Source: Euclidia mi
Taxonomy: Eukaryota; Arthropoda; Insecta; Lepidoptera; Erebidae
Length of the DNA stretch: 64,000 bases
Assembly: GCA_944739405.2 (NCBI GenBank)
Contig: OX123188.2
Span: 69,273,251-69,337,250 of the forward strand
Direction: 5' to 3'
This document shows, piece after piece, positions 42,409 to 53,638 of this stretch. Made by a program: the position numbers and the translations under genes. Position 1 is the stretch's first letter. Every line of letters begins with the position of its first letter. The notes under the pieces were generated by a model. The model searched no databases, had not been told where the DNA came from, and saw nothing but the letters and a program-made list of their open reading frames with translations.

Positions 42409-45284
42409 AGGAATCTTTTGCAACTACGTCATTAAAATTTGCAGCACAAATAAAAAATCTGACAAAGTACGCTCACCACGATTATGGTTGAAAGCTCAGC
42501 TGATTCACCAACATAGCAGCGTTAGCAGTTGCCTTCGCTCTGCAGTCGTCACTCAAACACGTGATTCCACATCTCGTTTCTCAGGATCGGAGTCCGGTAA
42601 ACGAAAGCCATGTAGTAGTTATTTTCATGGCTTGTATCAGCCACAGCAAATTGCGGTTCTCTAGTTCCAACAGACCCAACAATTTTTCGTTTCTAGCGTC
42701 TTCATTTTGAACACGCGGGTAGTTGTGGTCCAATCCCATGCATCGAATGATAATTGATAGATGTAATTTCACGAATCACACACAATAAACACTGAATTTA
42801 GATGGCCTAGAACGCGTGCACGCCCTGAACGCCCCCACGCTGAAATGTTATGAAATTAAACTCCTCCAGTAAAATCACTTAGTAAATTTTATTTGTTCAC
42901 TTTTACACTTTGTAGGTATGCACTGATTTACAACTATCAACCACCAAATAGCCTGCGCTAGACGTCTTTACTGCTAGAAAGTACCAAAATGATTGCCCTC
43001 CGCTCCCCTATTTTATCTGACAAGCTAAAATATTCTCCCACTCTAAACGGAAATGACAACTTCATAAGCGACAGCCAACCGAAACCTATTTACAAAATTG
43101 CTTGATTAATTGAGTAATGACAATTTAAATTACATATTTAACTATAATCAATTATTTACTGATTTGTTTATAGATATACCTATTCTTAACTAGAAATTAT
43201 ACTTTTAATTAATGTGGCTATAAGTACTAGCGGAATCTGTTTGTAGCAGTCGAATCGTTTAAAAATGTTTCATAAATACAATTTAATTGTCAAAATCATT
43301 ACACTAGTTTGTACCGATTCCGTAGGTAACGTTTTATTCGCATACCGTCGGTTTAATAACTTCGAGTACTTTCGCTCGTGAGTAGCACTACATAGTTCGA
43401 ATGTCCGACTTGCTTGTAAGAACGTTATCCGATCACACAAATCATAATCAATGCGAGATAGGAACCCACTACACTTCGCATGCACGGCATATAACTCACA
43501 CTGTACACTATTAAGCTCATTATGTTTGTTGCGTATTAACTGTCTCAGGAGACGTACACTCGCGTTTTATAGAATTTTACGGGAAATGCGATATCACTAC
43601 GTGAACGGAACGCAAAAAAGCCCTTTTTCGGTTTCACCTCCAGTTGCAAAAATGTATTTACTTGTAACTTTCCATTAAAGCGATTACACTGAAAATATGA
43701 TATGTTCATATAAATAAGTAAGTAGGAATATTATAATAATTATATTTCTTTTTAAGGGTAACCCATACTTTCCATATGAAAAAGACACAATGGCGGCAGT
43801 ATTTATTCGTCTACCCGGGCTCTTATAAAGTTGGACCTCTGGACGATGTCGGTGCTAAGGTAAGCAACTTCCACTATGTTGACCAGGTAATTTATTTTAT
43901 CATATGTGATTATCACTTAATTTGCAGTGCTCAATAGCTGATAGCATTTTTCTTTGCGCCGGTAGTTGCCGTTGTTAACTACAATTTTTTTGCGACATCA
44001 GCATATTATACGGAATATATCCGGTTACAAAAGCACTTTAATATCCGTAATTGTAGCATTATTTAAACACAATAACTGGTGTTAAGCGGGATAACACAAA
44101 TACATTCTAGTGGCCCCGAAGAGGTAACACCAAGCCCAGGAAGAGACAGAAGCCAAACTTATCCTCGCCCTCTTTCACCAAAACACACTCCACTAGTAGT
44201 TGGCACCTCGTCCGTCCTAGTCTGCTCGTCCTCCCTTTTTATCTTAGCCTTATTTTTTTATATTAGGTGTATAATAGAAGCGTAAGAAATTGTTGGGCCT
44301 CGAGCCTACATTGTGTTTCATCCGGTGAGTGAGAGTTTCGGAGAGGCTTTACTGGCTCTGCCGCTGATGAAAGCAATAAAAAGAAACGTAAATCTATCTT
44401 GATTATCCAAATAATAAATGAAAGCAGTTGATATGTATTGATCTTTCGACACCTCTTAAGTACAATTATATCATAACTGCATTTTATCAACTTTACAGTA
44501 TCGCCATTAAAAAAAAGGTACGGAAGCAGATTATTATTGATGTTCGTGAAGTCAAATAAGCTAATTTAAGAACCAAAATTGGCATACTGACATATTTTTA
44601 GGCTTATGTTATGACCTCTAGTAAGATTTCTTGTTATTTCTGTTAGAATTCTGTAAAAGTCACATATGATTTTCTACTTTGAAAATATCAGCCGTATTTA
44701 ATTGTTTGTAGTAATTACTGTCTTTTACGTTGACTGCAACCTAGAATTAAGTAATGTATGTTGTATATAAGATAACTTACATTGGACCTAATAATATAAA
44801 AATGTGTCGTAAGTTACAGTTATCATGATATTTTATAAAATACATGAAAGAAAATATCTTCATATTTCATAATCAAATCAGTCCAAATAAACATTCCTTT
44901 CAGAAAAAGAACTCAAAATACTAATCAATGGCATTGCCATTCATTATTACAGTAGTTTTAGAAACGTGATATGAGATCTTTATTATAAGATTTATTTTCT
45001 TGTGTCCTTAATTTTAAGAGCAATTACTACTAGGAATATAATGTTATTGAAACTTTGTCTGAATTTTATTGGATTTTTTGTTTGGAATACTATGGTTACC
45101 AGTTTCTGGTAGACGTTAAAAAATATCATGGTGAGAACTGAGAATGATTTGAGACTTGCACATGTTCATCAAATAATTATTTATTTTCGTCTTAGGTATC
45201 GGCTGCCTACTTGCACAGAGCGCAACATTATAAGGTATACGTTATCTTCTAGTAGACGCTTCGATGACATAAAGCAATAGCCTA
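42409..45284. other. Non-coding DNA, few signals
   Basis: Near 44323-44345 GGTGAGTGAGAGTTTCGGAG resembles the retroelement end at 19.87 kb. Short frames near 43270-43680 and 44079-44285 show no motif. No host exon is recognised. Confidence 0.4.
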
Positions 45285-45535
45285 GCGGAAAATGCAGCGG
45301 GTGGAAATGCCAACAGTTTGCCATGCAGAGGGTATCGGGTTCGAATTCACGGCACGCACCAATGACTTTTCAGAGTTCTATGAGTTATGTGCGTATTAAA
45401 TTGAAAAGTAACGTTTGCCCCGTGCCTCGGCGACCACATTACGCGTCGGTCGCGGCTGTTATGAAGATCTTTGACAGTCGGTTTGGGGCCTCAGTACCTA
45501 TGAATAAACTGACACTAGTTTAAACCATAGAATAA
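45285..45535 (+). mobile_element. SINE-A, third copy
   Basis: It matches the 9434 copy through CATGCAGAGGGTATCGGGTT, the B box GGTTCGAATTC, CACCAATGACTTTTC, CCCCGTGCCTCGGCGA, GAAGATCTTTGACA and the end AATAAACTGACACTAGT. The A box is damaged (AGCGGGTGGAAATG). Confidence 0.82.
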
Positions 45536-46424
45536 AGCTATCCATTTGGGTTGCGGGGATGTCAGACAGGCAGTCGCTCTGTGTATAAGCTAATATTCAG
45601 TCAAATCCGGTTAGACTACAAAGCACACACCGGGTTCTAACTGGGATAACGCTAAGAGGATGATTTATAAGGATCTTCAGGTTTATTTGGCGAGTCTAAT
45701 GAGATTCTACTAGCTGAAAACATTTTATATGATCGCATATATAGCCTACACACATTACATCATGCTTTTCACGGTTCCTTAATGTCCATATAATCTACCG
45801 TAACAAGCAAAATAGCGTTATTTTAGAATTTTTTTTGGACTTTTGGCCAACAGTTGCAAGATAAACATGTATCGGTGCCAAACTCAGTGTTAAAATAAGT
45901 TTATATATGGTTTTGTGGCGTGAATTGAAAAGATTTCCTCTGAAATATATTTCGTAGAGGTTTTGAGAAACTATGTAAGTAGGTATTAATGGTCCATTAG
46001 TGAAATTCACACTCGCTCGCTCGTGTAACTGAGTGCACACTTGTGAAGTTATCGAATTAATAGGTAACTAGCCCACCTTGTTCCCGTACTCCTCAACACA
46101 GCTCTCGACTGAATTATTGGTATTTGAGTTATCTATTAGTTTGTAATACGGCCATTCAAACGACTATTCAATAGGGTAGGTAATATATTATTGTTATTTA
46201 TAGAAATATCTTTATTTATTGACACGGTAGAGGCATTAAGCTAACTACCATTGACATAATTTTCCCTAATAAAAATATTATTTACTGCACATATACTTAA
46301 GCCGACAATTTACCTTTATTTTCCAAGTTAAAAATAGCATAAAGCTATGTTTTAATGATAACACTTTCAAATATTGTAGTTTCTACTTTAAAGTTTTACC
46401 AGTAGAACGAGACAACCTACTAAT
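45536..46424. other. AT-rich non-coding DNA
   Basis: Nothing recognised. Confidence 0.4.
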
Positions 46425-46640
46425 CTTACTATTACTAAAAACGTGAAAGTTTGTGCGGATGTTGGATTATTCTATGTTACTATTTCAGGCAAAAATACTG
46501 AACGACATTTAATGAAACTCTCAATATCATTGCTCTTATACACTAGATAAAACACATAGTCGGTTATCGAGTCGATGGGTAGCCCATCGACTCGATAACC
46601 GACTCCATGCGGGCGAAACTGCGGGCAGAAGCTGGTATTG
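46425..46640 (+). mobile_element. Helitron-like short element with perfect hairpin
   Basis: It opens with TTACTATTACTAAAAACGTG, then AAAGTTTGTGCGGATGTTGG, and ends ATGCGGGCGAAACTGCGGGC, then AGAAGCTGGTA. This matches the common lepidopteran short element ending in GCGGGC...AGCTAGT, here with CTGGT. A 22-bp perfect hairpin is inserted before the end. Confidence 0.5.
46558..46604. repeat. Perfect 22-bp inverted repeat, 3-nt loop
   Basis: The left arm AGTCGGTTATCGAGTCGATG (plus GG) at 46558-46579 and its exact inverse at 46583-46604 are separated by TAG. Perfect arms of this length with a 3-nt loop are unlikely by chance. Confidence 0.92.
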
Positions 46641-46784
46641 TATAAAATATGATTACAACATAACAAAGAATTTCACAAATTTTATACGATAAATGAGCTT
46701 ATTTAGAATTAGACTTTAGAATTCCTTTCCAAGTACATTATAGTAATACTACATTTGAGGCGCAAGTCATTTGTTATTGTTTCG

Positions 46785-47495
46785 CCATCGCATGAAAACA
46801 CAATATATCTGATAAGTAATACATATATACATTAGATTGTTTAATGCGATTGTCAAGTCAATATATTTATGTAAAACATTAAAGATTTTTAATAAACCGA
46901 CTTGGTATTACATGGATCTCACAACTTTTTACGGTCGCGAGACTTGGTATTTTTGACAGGTATTGTTTTTATGGGATCTTATTTCTTTTTGTAGATAGTC
47001 TTACTTTTGTCCTTTCCGGTACCTGCTACTTCTTGTACACCAACAAAGAATTTTCTTAATTCAAGCTCTAACTGCAAATGTAATTTTGTAATCCTTTATA
47101 TTTAAATGGGATTACAAAGTTATTTATGCAGTTGATGTATCTCAAAAACTGGGCAGAAATTGAAAAATATTTTAATTTTTTCTTGATTCATATACTAAAC
47201 ACTAATCGTATTCTAAATTTGAAGCTTCTATGTCTGCTAGAAGTGCCATAGGCTTTGGATGATCGGTCAGTGTGTGACAAAATTAAGAATTTTGACTCGT
47301 TATAATTCTTAAACTACGAGTTCAATTTGCATGAAATTTGAAATACACTATGTTTATATAATGCCTGCATGGTTAAAATGGTTAAAAATCAGGCTTCTAG
47401 TTTTATCCACAACGAAGTCGAATACGGTGCGTACGTGCCGCTTTTTTGCTCGACTTGGTGGGGGCACTACCGTGCCCTCAGATATGTTGTCACGA
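46785..47495 (+). repeat. ~710-bp dispersed repeat, copy 2
   Basis: Second copy of the 35.9-36.7 kb repeat. It starts at CGCCATCGCATGAAAACAC (the loop of the foldback in copy 1), and runs through CTTGTACACCAACAAAG to CCGCTTTTTTGCTCGACTTG and GGGGGCACTACCGTGCCC. It lacks the left foldback arm and the inverted insertion of copy 1. Confidence 0.85.
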
Positions 47496-49794
47496 CAACA
47501 CATCGAGATCTCATTTTGTATGAATGATAGCCAAAGTAGGTAAGTATTAAATGAAAGGTAAATGGGCATCTTAGTATGGAAACCATACCCATGGCGGACA
47601 CACGAAATATAGCAGAGTGTATTCATCTATGGCTCTCATTTACTATGGCATTAGTCGCATTAATGTGAGCTGCATAAATAATGCTAGCGATATCGGCGCA
47701 GCTATTAATTGTGCGAAAAAAAACCTGTTCAATGTGTATAACATATCTCTAAACATTAGCTCATTTCGATATTATTTTTATGCCTCTATAAGATGAAATA
47801 AAAACCTTTGATACCGTTTGTTTTCTTTTTTAAAGGATCCTGTACATTTTGCTCCGACCATTTTTAATCAAACAATTATATGCAATGAAAGGTCATATTA
47901 TTCCCCTTTGTTTAAAACTATTTTGGTTAATGTCCGCCACTGTTCGCAAAGCGGGTCAGATATGCCCAATGACCTTTCTTTCTGAAAGATATTTATCAAT
48001 TCTGCGTTAAGATGTAAATAACAACATGATATGTAACAATTTAACAATAATTTCGCTTACTTAACTCTTGTTTTAATTAACATAAAAATCTGATGTAATT
48101 GTCATCGTGGTCGAAGATCCCGTGTCCTTCAAGCGTGGCGTGAAAAAGCTTTTCTTCAGGGCATCAAAGTAGCCTCTACTTCATGCCACTATTGTTGATA
48201 TTTTATTGGTTTGATGACTTTTGTTATGGGACTCCATGACTACATAAGATCAGGCGGCATCGAGTCATTTTGATAGGCTACAATAAAAAAAAGTCGTAGA
48301 ACAAGCTAAATATTGCGCCTCCCCCGATCAAAATGACCATTAGTAACATTTTGCGGCTTAATAGTGTCTGAAATAAAACTGTAAATGGTTGTAATACTTT
48401 GTTTTTTAAATATGGCCACATGAAAATAAAAAGACAATTGCGGTGGTTGATACAATATCATTCTGGCGATAAACTAAATCGCAAGTGTTTTGTTCATTTT
48501 CAATTGTTCATTACGTTCAAAAGTTTTACGTATTATCTTTAATTTCAATATAAAAACATGATCACTTCACTATAAAAACGAAATGAAACATATAAGAAGG
48601 TCATCGTTGACGACTGAATGGATAAATCGAAGTAAGTGGACGCCAATAATCATATAATATTATAATCAATTAATGCATCACAATATTTAATATTCAATTA
48701 ATAAAGTAAAGTGGATTACTGTTAAACAAACTTCAGTGAAAATCGAACTAGCGCGGTATGTAGAGCCACAAAAGGCCAGTCCGAGTCAGCCAGACCAGTT
48801 TGAGTCCGGTCGGCTATACGAGTGAATATTTTGCAAGCTAGACTAGAGAGAAAGTTGCACTTTTTATGCTAATGCCCATATTTCGTTGAAACAAGACCCC
48901 ACTTCTAGTTATAATTGCATTAAAACTTTGATTTTATTTCATTAGAAGTAGATTAAATCTCTAAATGTGAGTGCCAGAAAATATAGTCCAGGATGGAGAC
49001 AATAACTTTGATAAAATAAATCTTAGTAATATTTCATGGGCAATGGGTATACTCAGAATGTTTTGGTCACGCAATTAATTTCTTTGTTCACGGGATGTTG
49101 AGATAAAACGATTTGTCTGTAGCATTTTATGGAGGTATCGCGTATACACAACACAAACAGCTGTTAGATATCGGAACTGCCTACTAAAGTTTGGCATATC
49201 ATTAATATGAATATATTGGCATATTATTCTGAATGGGCGTTATGGCGTATTGAACATTTAATGTTTATATTTAAAGAGGTTTCATATTATCATATAGTGG
49301 GATAAGTACTTTAAGATTAGTTTTTAGGACTTAAACATCGAATTTTTACATTTTCCAGTAATACTAATAGCACTGCTAAAATTGGCATAACAATTAAATG
49401 CTAATATTTATGTAAGGCTTGACATCGTTTAATTATTAGGAAATATCTCCTCACCATAAAATCAATACGTTTTATTCAGGCAGAAAAGAGAGAGAATTAA
49501 CTAAATACTGACGTACTTTGTTAATTCCAATATCCCATTGGATTGTTTTAATCCTTCTACTTTAAACCGTATCTAAACCTAAACCTTTTATCCATTACTC
49601 GAAAGCTTAGTCACTCACCATAATCACAGCGCGCATATTCCGTGGAAGGGTTGTACCAAAACTTTAATACTTTTGCAGCGAGTAGTTTGAGTGCCCTATT
49701 CTGTCACATGGTGCATCGTACGAGTTGCGACACCGCACACTGCGTCGACTCATTAGCGTAACTGTGGTTTAACGCCGGTTTAAATGCACCCGAC
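47496..49794. other. Non-coding DNA, nothing recognised
   Basis: No supported gene in these 2.3 kb. The region 48770-48830 has repeated short blocks (CAGTCCGAGTCAGCC, TTTGAGTCCGGTCGG), without clear meaning. Confidence 0.4.
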
Positions 49795-49796
49795 TT

Positions 49797-50194
49797 TATT
49801 TATTTATTTATTTATTTAAGACTTTATACACAAACAAGGTGTACATAGGTGGACATAATGCCATGAGGCATTCTCTACCTGTCAACCTACAGGTGGTGCA
49901 GAGATAGTTGTGGTAGGTGTAATATCGGATTTTAAAAGGATGTCATATTCTTAATTTTATAATGTAAATTAAACAAATATCAACATAAAACGACCTAAAA
50001 TGTAAATTTAGAAACAAATGGGAAATATAATATATACGTACATATATACACTTAAATGCATAAATTATAACAAATAAATATACATAAACATAAATATCAT
50101 ACAAATTATATTAAAGATATATATCTATATACATATATAATACAAAAAATAAATATATGGGTACATACTTATAGATACATAAATACATACATAC
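49797..50194 (-). other. LINE family A 3' UTR and tail
   Basis: It carries CTCTGCACCACCTGTAGG and TTGACAGGTAGAGAATGCC (minus strand), the conserved 3' block of this family, and ends in five or so AAAT units. These sequences probably guide reverse transcription of the family's own RNA (inference from LINE biology). Confidence 0.8.
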
Positions 50195-53170
50195 TTATAA
50201 TAAAAGATGAGAGTGATGTGCAGATTCCTTTAATCTTTTAAATAGGAGATCCCGTATTTTCAATTTGAATGCAAAACGGTTAGTGGACAATCGGATTTCA
50301 AGAGGGAGCGCGTTCCAGAGTAGGATAGACTGTACAACAAAGGAAGAGTTGACAGACCCAGAAGAATGACTGGGGCACGAAAGAAGAAGATTCTGCGAAG
50401 AACGAAGGTCTCTCTCATGTGTAGATGATAGGTATTGGAAATACTCAGAAAGATAAGAAGGAGGAGAGGGAGACTTAAGAATCATGAAGAGAGTAGTGAG
50501 AGCACGCAAGCACCGGCGTTGACGAATAGGCAACCAATTAAGTTCTGAACGATAAGTAGAGATATGGTCATACTTACGAAGATTAAAAATGAATCGAATG
50601 CAGTTATTGAGAAGTCGTTCATATTTATTGAGATATTCTGCATTCAGGTCATAATAGCACATATCACCATAGTCAATTAAGGGAAATATTAAAGCCTGCA
50701 CAAGCATAGTTTTTGTCCTGGATGGAAGGAAATTTTTTAGACGATATAGTGCTCTAAGTGTTCCGGTTACTTTCTGTCTAACATTTGACACCTGGGCCTG
50801 CCAATCGAGAGTGGAATCTATATACAATCCAAGGTCTTTGACGACTGAGTTGAAAGGGATGATTAGACCGTTAAACTTTACAGGCGGCAGAGTATTTAAA
50901 TCTAATTTAGGCACTAAACGGCGACTGCCTACAATAATGGCCTGGCATTTTGCTGGGTTTACGTCTAGACCAAATCGATTGCACCAATCCATCATCGTCT
51001 CAAGATCTCTGTTCAAGTCAGCAATGGCTATTGATATATTTTCCACTCTCGCTTCGCAGTACAACTGCAAGTCATCAGCATAGAGATGATACGCACACCG
51101 AAGATTAGGAGTTAAGAAGTTAATAAAAATTGAGAAGAGTAAAGGAGAGATAATGCCACCTTGAGGAACACCAGAGCCGATTTCACGCCAACTCGACGTA
51201 GTCTCGTCAACGCGAACTGACTGCTGACGTTCCTGAAGATAATTTGAGAACCAGTCCAGTACAACAGGTGAGACCAAGAGATGGGAAAGGATAGATAGAA
51301 GGATATCGTGATTGACGGTATTAAACGCGTTCGAGAAGTCGACCAAGGTCAGCACAGTGACCTTAGTATCCTCCATACCGGCTCTAATATCGCCAGTCAC
51401 TTTAAGGAGGGCGGAAGTCGTGCTATGTCCAGGTCTAAATCCAGATTGGAACGGACTGAGTAAGTTTTTAAGGTAAACAAATCGAGACAACTGCTTATGT
51501 ACACAAGCTTCCACCACTTTGGATAGGAAAGGAAGGATAGAGATAGGACGGAAATGATTGGGTAATATAGGGTTCGAGATCTTAGGAAGAGGGATTACAA
51601 AAGCTTTACGCCAGAGGGACGGGAAGGAACCACTGTCCAACGAGAAATTGACAATGTGGGTAATGGGAAGGATGAGATGATCAAGGATCGGAATGATCAT
51701 GCGGCGGCTAAGAGAGTCGTAGCCCACTGCATTGGATCGAATGGAGAGGATTATCTTCTTGACCTCACCCGAAGTAACTGGAGAAAAATTAAATGGGTCT
51801 ATGTTGGGACGAGGGAGGGCAGCAACAAAGGCCACCGTTTGACACCTGGTTTGGTTATCCAATTGAGAGGTAGTTGAGAAATGAATATTTAAATCCTCCA
51901 AACCAACCGTCAAACGGGGACCAGTAAGTTGCTGTTTGCCAATACCTAGAGTTCCAAGGAACTTCCAGATATTGGCTGGAGAAGAGGAGTTTATACTGTC
52001 GAAAATATGGCGGCGTTTAGCATTGCGAATCATCTGATTACACCGATTTCTTGCAGTCTTGTACAGGCTCCAGTTTTCATCAGAACGCTCTTTTTTAAAC
52101 CTCCGGAAAACTCTGTCGCGACGCCTCATGGCCATTTGAACACCTCTGGTAAGCCAAGGAGCAGGAGGACGTCTTAATTTAATTTTCCTCACGGGTGCAT
52201 GTTTGTCATAAAGATTAAGCACAATGTTGTTAAGAATAGAAACTTTTTCGTCAACTGTAGAGGCTGCTATCAGTGGGTTCCAATTAAGCACGGAAGCCTC
52301 TTCTTGAAGTTTCTCAATATCCATTTTTCCAAAACTACGCAAGTGCAGAACCTTAGGACGGGATTTAGGTGGTTTGAGGTTATAGGAGAGGAAGATAAGA
52401 TCATGATGGGAGAAACCAGGAGCAGGGAATTGGCCGTGGGAATGGACCAGGGATGGAGCAGATGTAATGATTATGTCTAACCAGGTATCAACACCATCGA
52501 TATTGTGGTGAGTGGGTCCAAGAGGAAGGGTGTGAAGACTGGCAGACTCTATCAATTTTAGGAGTTTTTGGGGACGAGAGGAATCGATGGAAAGGAGGTC
52601 AGTGTTGAAATCTCCCATGATGATATGATGAGCATATTCTGACCCTATAGATTCCAGAATCGATTCGATACTGGAGAAGTAATTTATAATGGGGGGACAA
52701 TAAACAACTCCAAGAACGGCTTTGGCTCCATTGACTGAAACCTCAAGGAAGAGATACTCCGCTGAAGCAGAATAAATAGAAGGGGAAGATAAAAGAATTT
52801 TGTAGGGTAGTTCGCTACGGAGATAAATAGCCACCCCACCCCCTCTTCTGTCCACCCGATCATTGCGGATAAGAATGAAGCCAGGGAGAGGGTAGGTGGT
52901 AGAAAGTAAATGAGGTTTCAGCCAACTCTCTGAAATCAGAATTGCCTGTACGTTTGCATCACAGAAAGTATTGTAGAGATCACTGTAATGACAGGGCACA
53001 CTTTGCGCGTTGATGTGACATACGTTTAACAAATTCTTTGTGGGTTGGTTGAACGTCCGCTTGACAAAGTCACCAGCCGACTCAGTTACAGAGCAGAAGC
53101 TATCATTACTAGATGAATTTGCGGAATCGCATGCAAAGAGAAAAGAATCATCTTCATCATCCGATAACAT
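50195..53170 (-). CDS. LINE family A ORF2: endonuclease-reverse transcriptase (991 aa), intact
   Basis: Full-length and uninterrupted. An acidic, Ser-rich N-terminus (about 1-45) is followed by the APE-type endonuclease: VCHINAQSV, ILISESWL, GDFNTDLL, DTWLDIII and SHHDLIFL. Reverse transcriptase blocks follow: WRKAFVIPLPK, NHFRPISILPFLSK, LVDFSNAFNTVNHDILL, GVPQGGIISPLLF and YADD at about residues 696-699. The C-terminal part (IRFIFNLRKYDH, LLWNALPLEIR) is shared with copies at 3.9 and 41.8 kb. The ATG at 53170 matches the start of copy 1 (MASDDE versus MLSDDE). Intactness suggests recent insertion. After the Gypsy insertion, ORF2 is more than 4 kb from ORF1, and the Gypsy LTR with its polyadenylation signal lies in between, so normal LINE expression is unlikely. 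Confidence 0.93.
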   Translation of the reverse strand: MLSDDEDDSFLFACDSANSSSNDSFCSVTESAGDFVKRTFNQPTKNLLNVCHINAQSVPCHYSDLYNTFCDANVQAILISESWLKPHLLSTTYPLPGFILIRNDRVDRRGGGVAIYLRSELPYKILLSSPSIYSASAEYLFLEVSVNGAKAVLGVVYCPPIINYFSSIESILESIGSEYAHHIIMGDFNTDLLSIDSSRPQKLLKLIESASLHTLPLGPTHHNIDGVDTWLDIIITSAPSLVHSHGQFPAPGFSHHDLIFLSYNLKPPKSRPKVLHLRSFGKMDIEKLQEEASVLNWNPLIAASTVDEKVSILNNIVLNLYDKHAPVRKIKLRRPPAPWLTRGVQMAMRRRDRVFRRFKKERSDENWSLYKTARNRCNQMIRNAKRRHIFDSINSSSPANIWKFLGTLGIGKQQLTGPRLTVGLEDLNIHFSTTSQLDNQTRCQTVAFVAALPRPNIDPFNFSPVTSGEVKKIILSIRSNAVGYDSLSRRMIIPILDHLILPITHIVNFSLDSGSFPSLWRKAFVIPLPKISNPILPNHFRPISILPFLSKVVEACVHKQLSRFVYLKNLLSPFQSGFRPGHSTTSALLKVTGDIRAGMEDTKVTVLTLVDFSNAFNTVNHDILLSILSHLLVSPVVLDWFSNYLQERQQSVRVDETTSSWREIGSGVPQGGIISPLLFSIFINFLTPNLRCAYHLYADDLQLYCEARVENISIAIADLNRDLETMMDWCNRFGLDVNPAKCQAIIVGSRRLVPKLDLNTLPPVKFNGLIIPFNSVVKDLGLYIDSTLDWQAQVSNVRQKVTGTLRALYRLKNFLPSRTKTMLVQALIFPLIDYGDMCYYDLNAEYLNKYERLLNNCIRFIFNLRKYDHISTYRSELNWLPIRQRRCLRALTTLFMILKSPSPPSYLSEYFQYLSSTHERDLRSSQNLLLSCPSHSSGSVNSSFVVQSILLWNALPLEIRLSTNRFAFKLKIRDLLFKRLKESAHHSHLLL

Positions 53171-53230
53171 AAAATAACTGAAGAAAATAAATAATTATAA
53201 ATATGCAATATATATAAATAAATGTATATG

Positions 53231-53592
53231 TGTAATAAGTATTTTGTTAAAATGAAACAAACAGCTCATATGTGTTGCTCTGTAAAATAGGTTTATTGCT
53301 TTAACAAAATAACAAATCCTTCATACATGATAAACATAATATTAGTAAGGTACTAACCTGTAAAATAGGAAACAACATTAAAAGCTATTTGCTTATAACG
53401 TTTTATGTACAACAAAGTTATTATAATAAAATATTTGTTTTAAAGATCCTCCATTAATATAATCCAACAAATCCAGAGTGCACAGTAATTATGTAGACCG
53501 ACCATAATGAATAGCGCTGTCACTACAGCCAAAAAGGTTAGCGTTAGGGAATTATATTAAATAAATTGAATGAAGAGTGAGCTTCATTTACA
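53231..53592 (-). repeat. Gypsy 3' LTR, 362 bp
   Basis: On the minus strand it starts TGTAAATGAAGCTCACTC, right after the polypurine tract, and ends ACTTATTACA, giving TGTAA...TTACA inverted ends. A polyadenylation signal AATAAA (GCAATAAACC) lies near its end. No second copy occurs in the window. Confidence 0.78.
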
Positions 53593-53622
53593 TCTCCATC
53601 CCCCCCCCCTCTTTTTAGAGAA
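53593..53622 (-). promoter_or_regulatory. Gypsy polypurine tract
   Basis: The minus strand reads AAAAAGAGGGGGGGGGATGG directly before the LTR start, about 20 bp after the pol stop. Such tracts prime plus-strand DNA synthesis in LTR elements. The position fixes the LTR boundary. Confidence 0.8.
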
Positions 53623-53638
53623 TCAAATCAAAAGAAAA

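Noticed and set aside
48100..48300. Possible LINE ORF2 end (a frame reading EDPVSFKRGVKKLFF)
   Set aside because: Only a short frame, with no neighbouring reverse transcriptase motifs; the evidence is too thin.
50811..52480. Plus-strand ORFs of 73-93 codons
   Set aside because: Shadows of the LINE ORF2 on the opposite strand.
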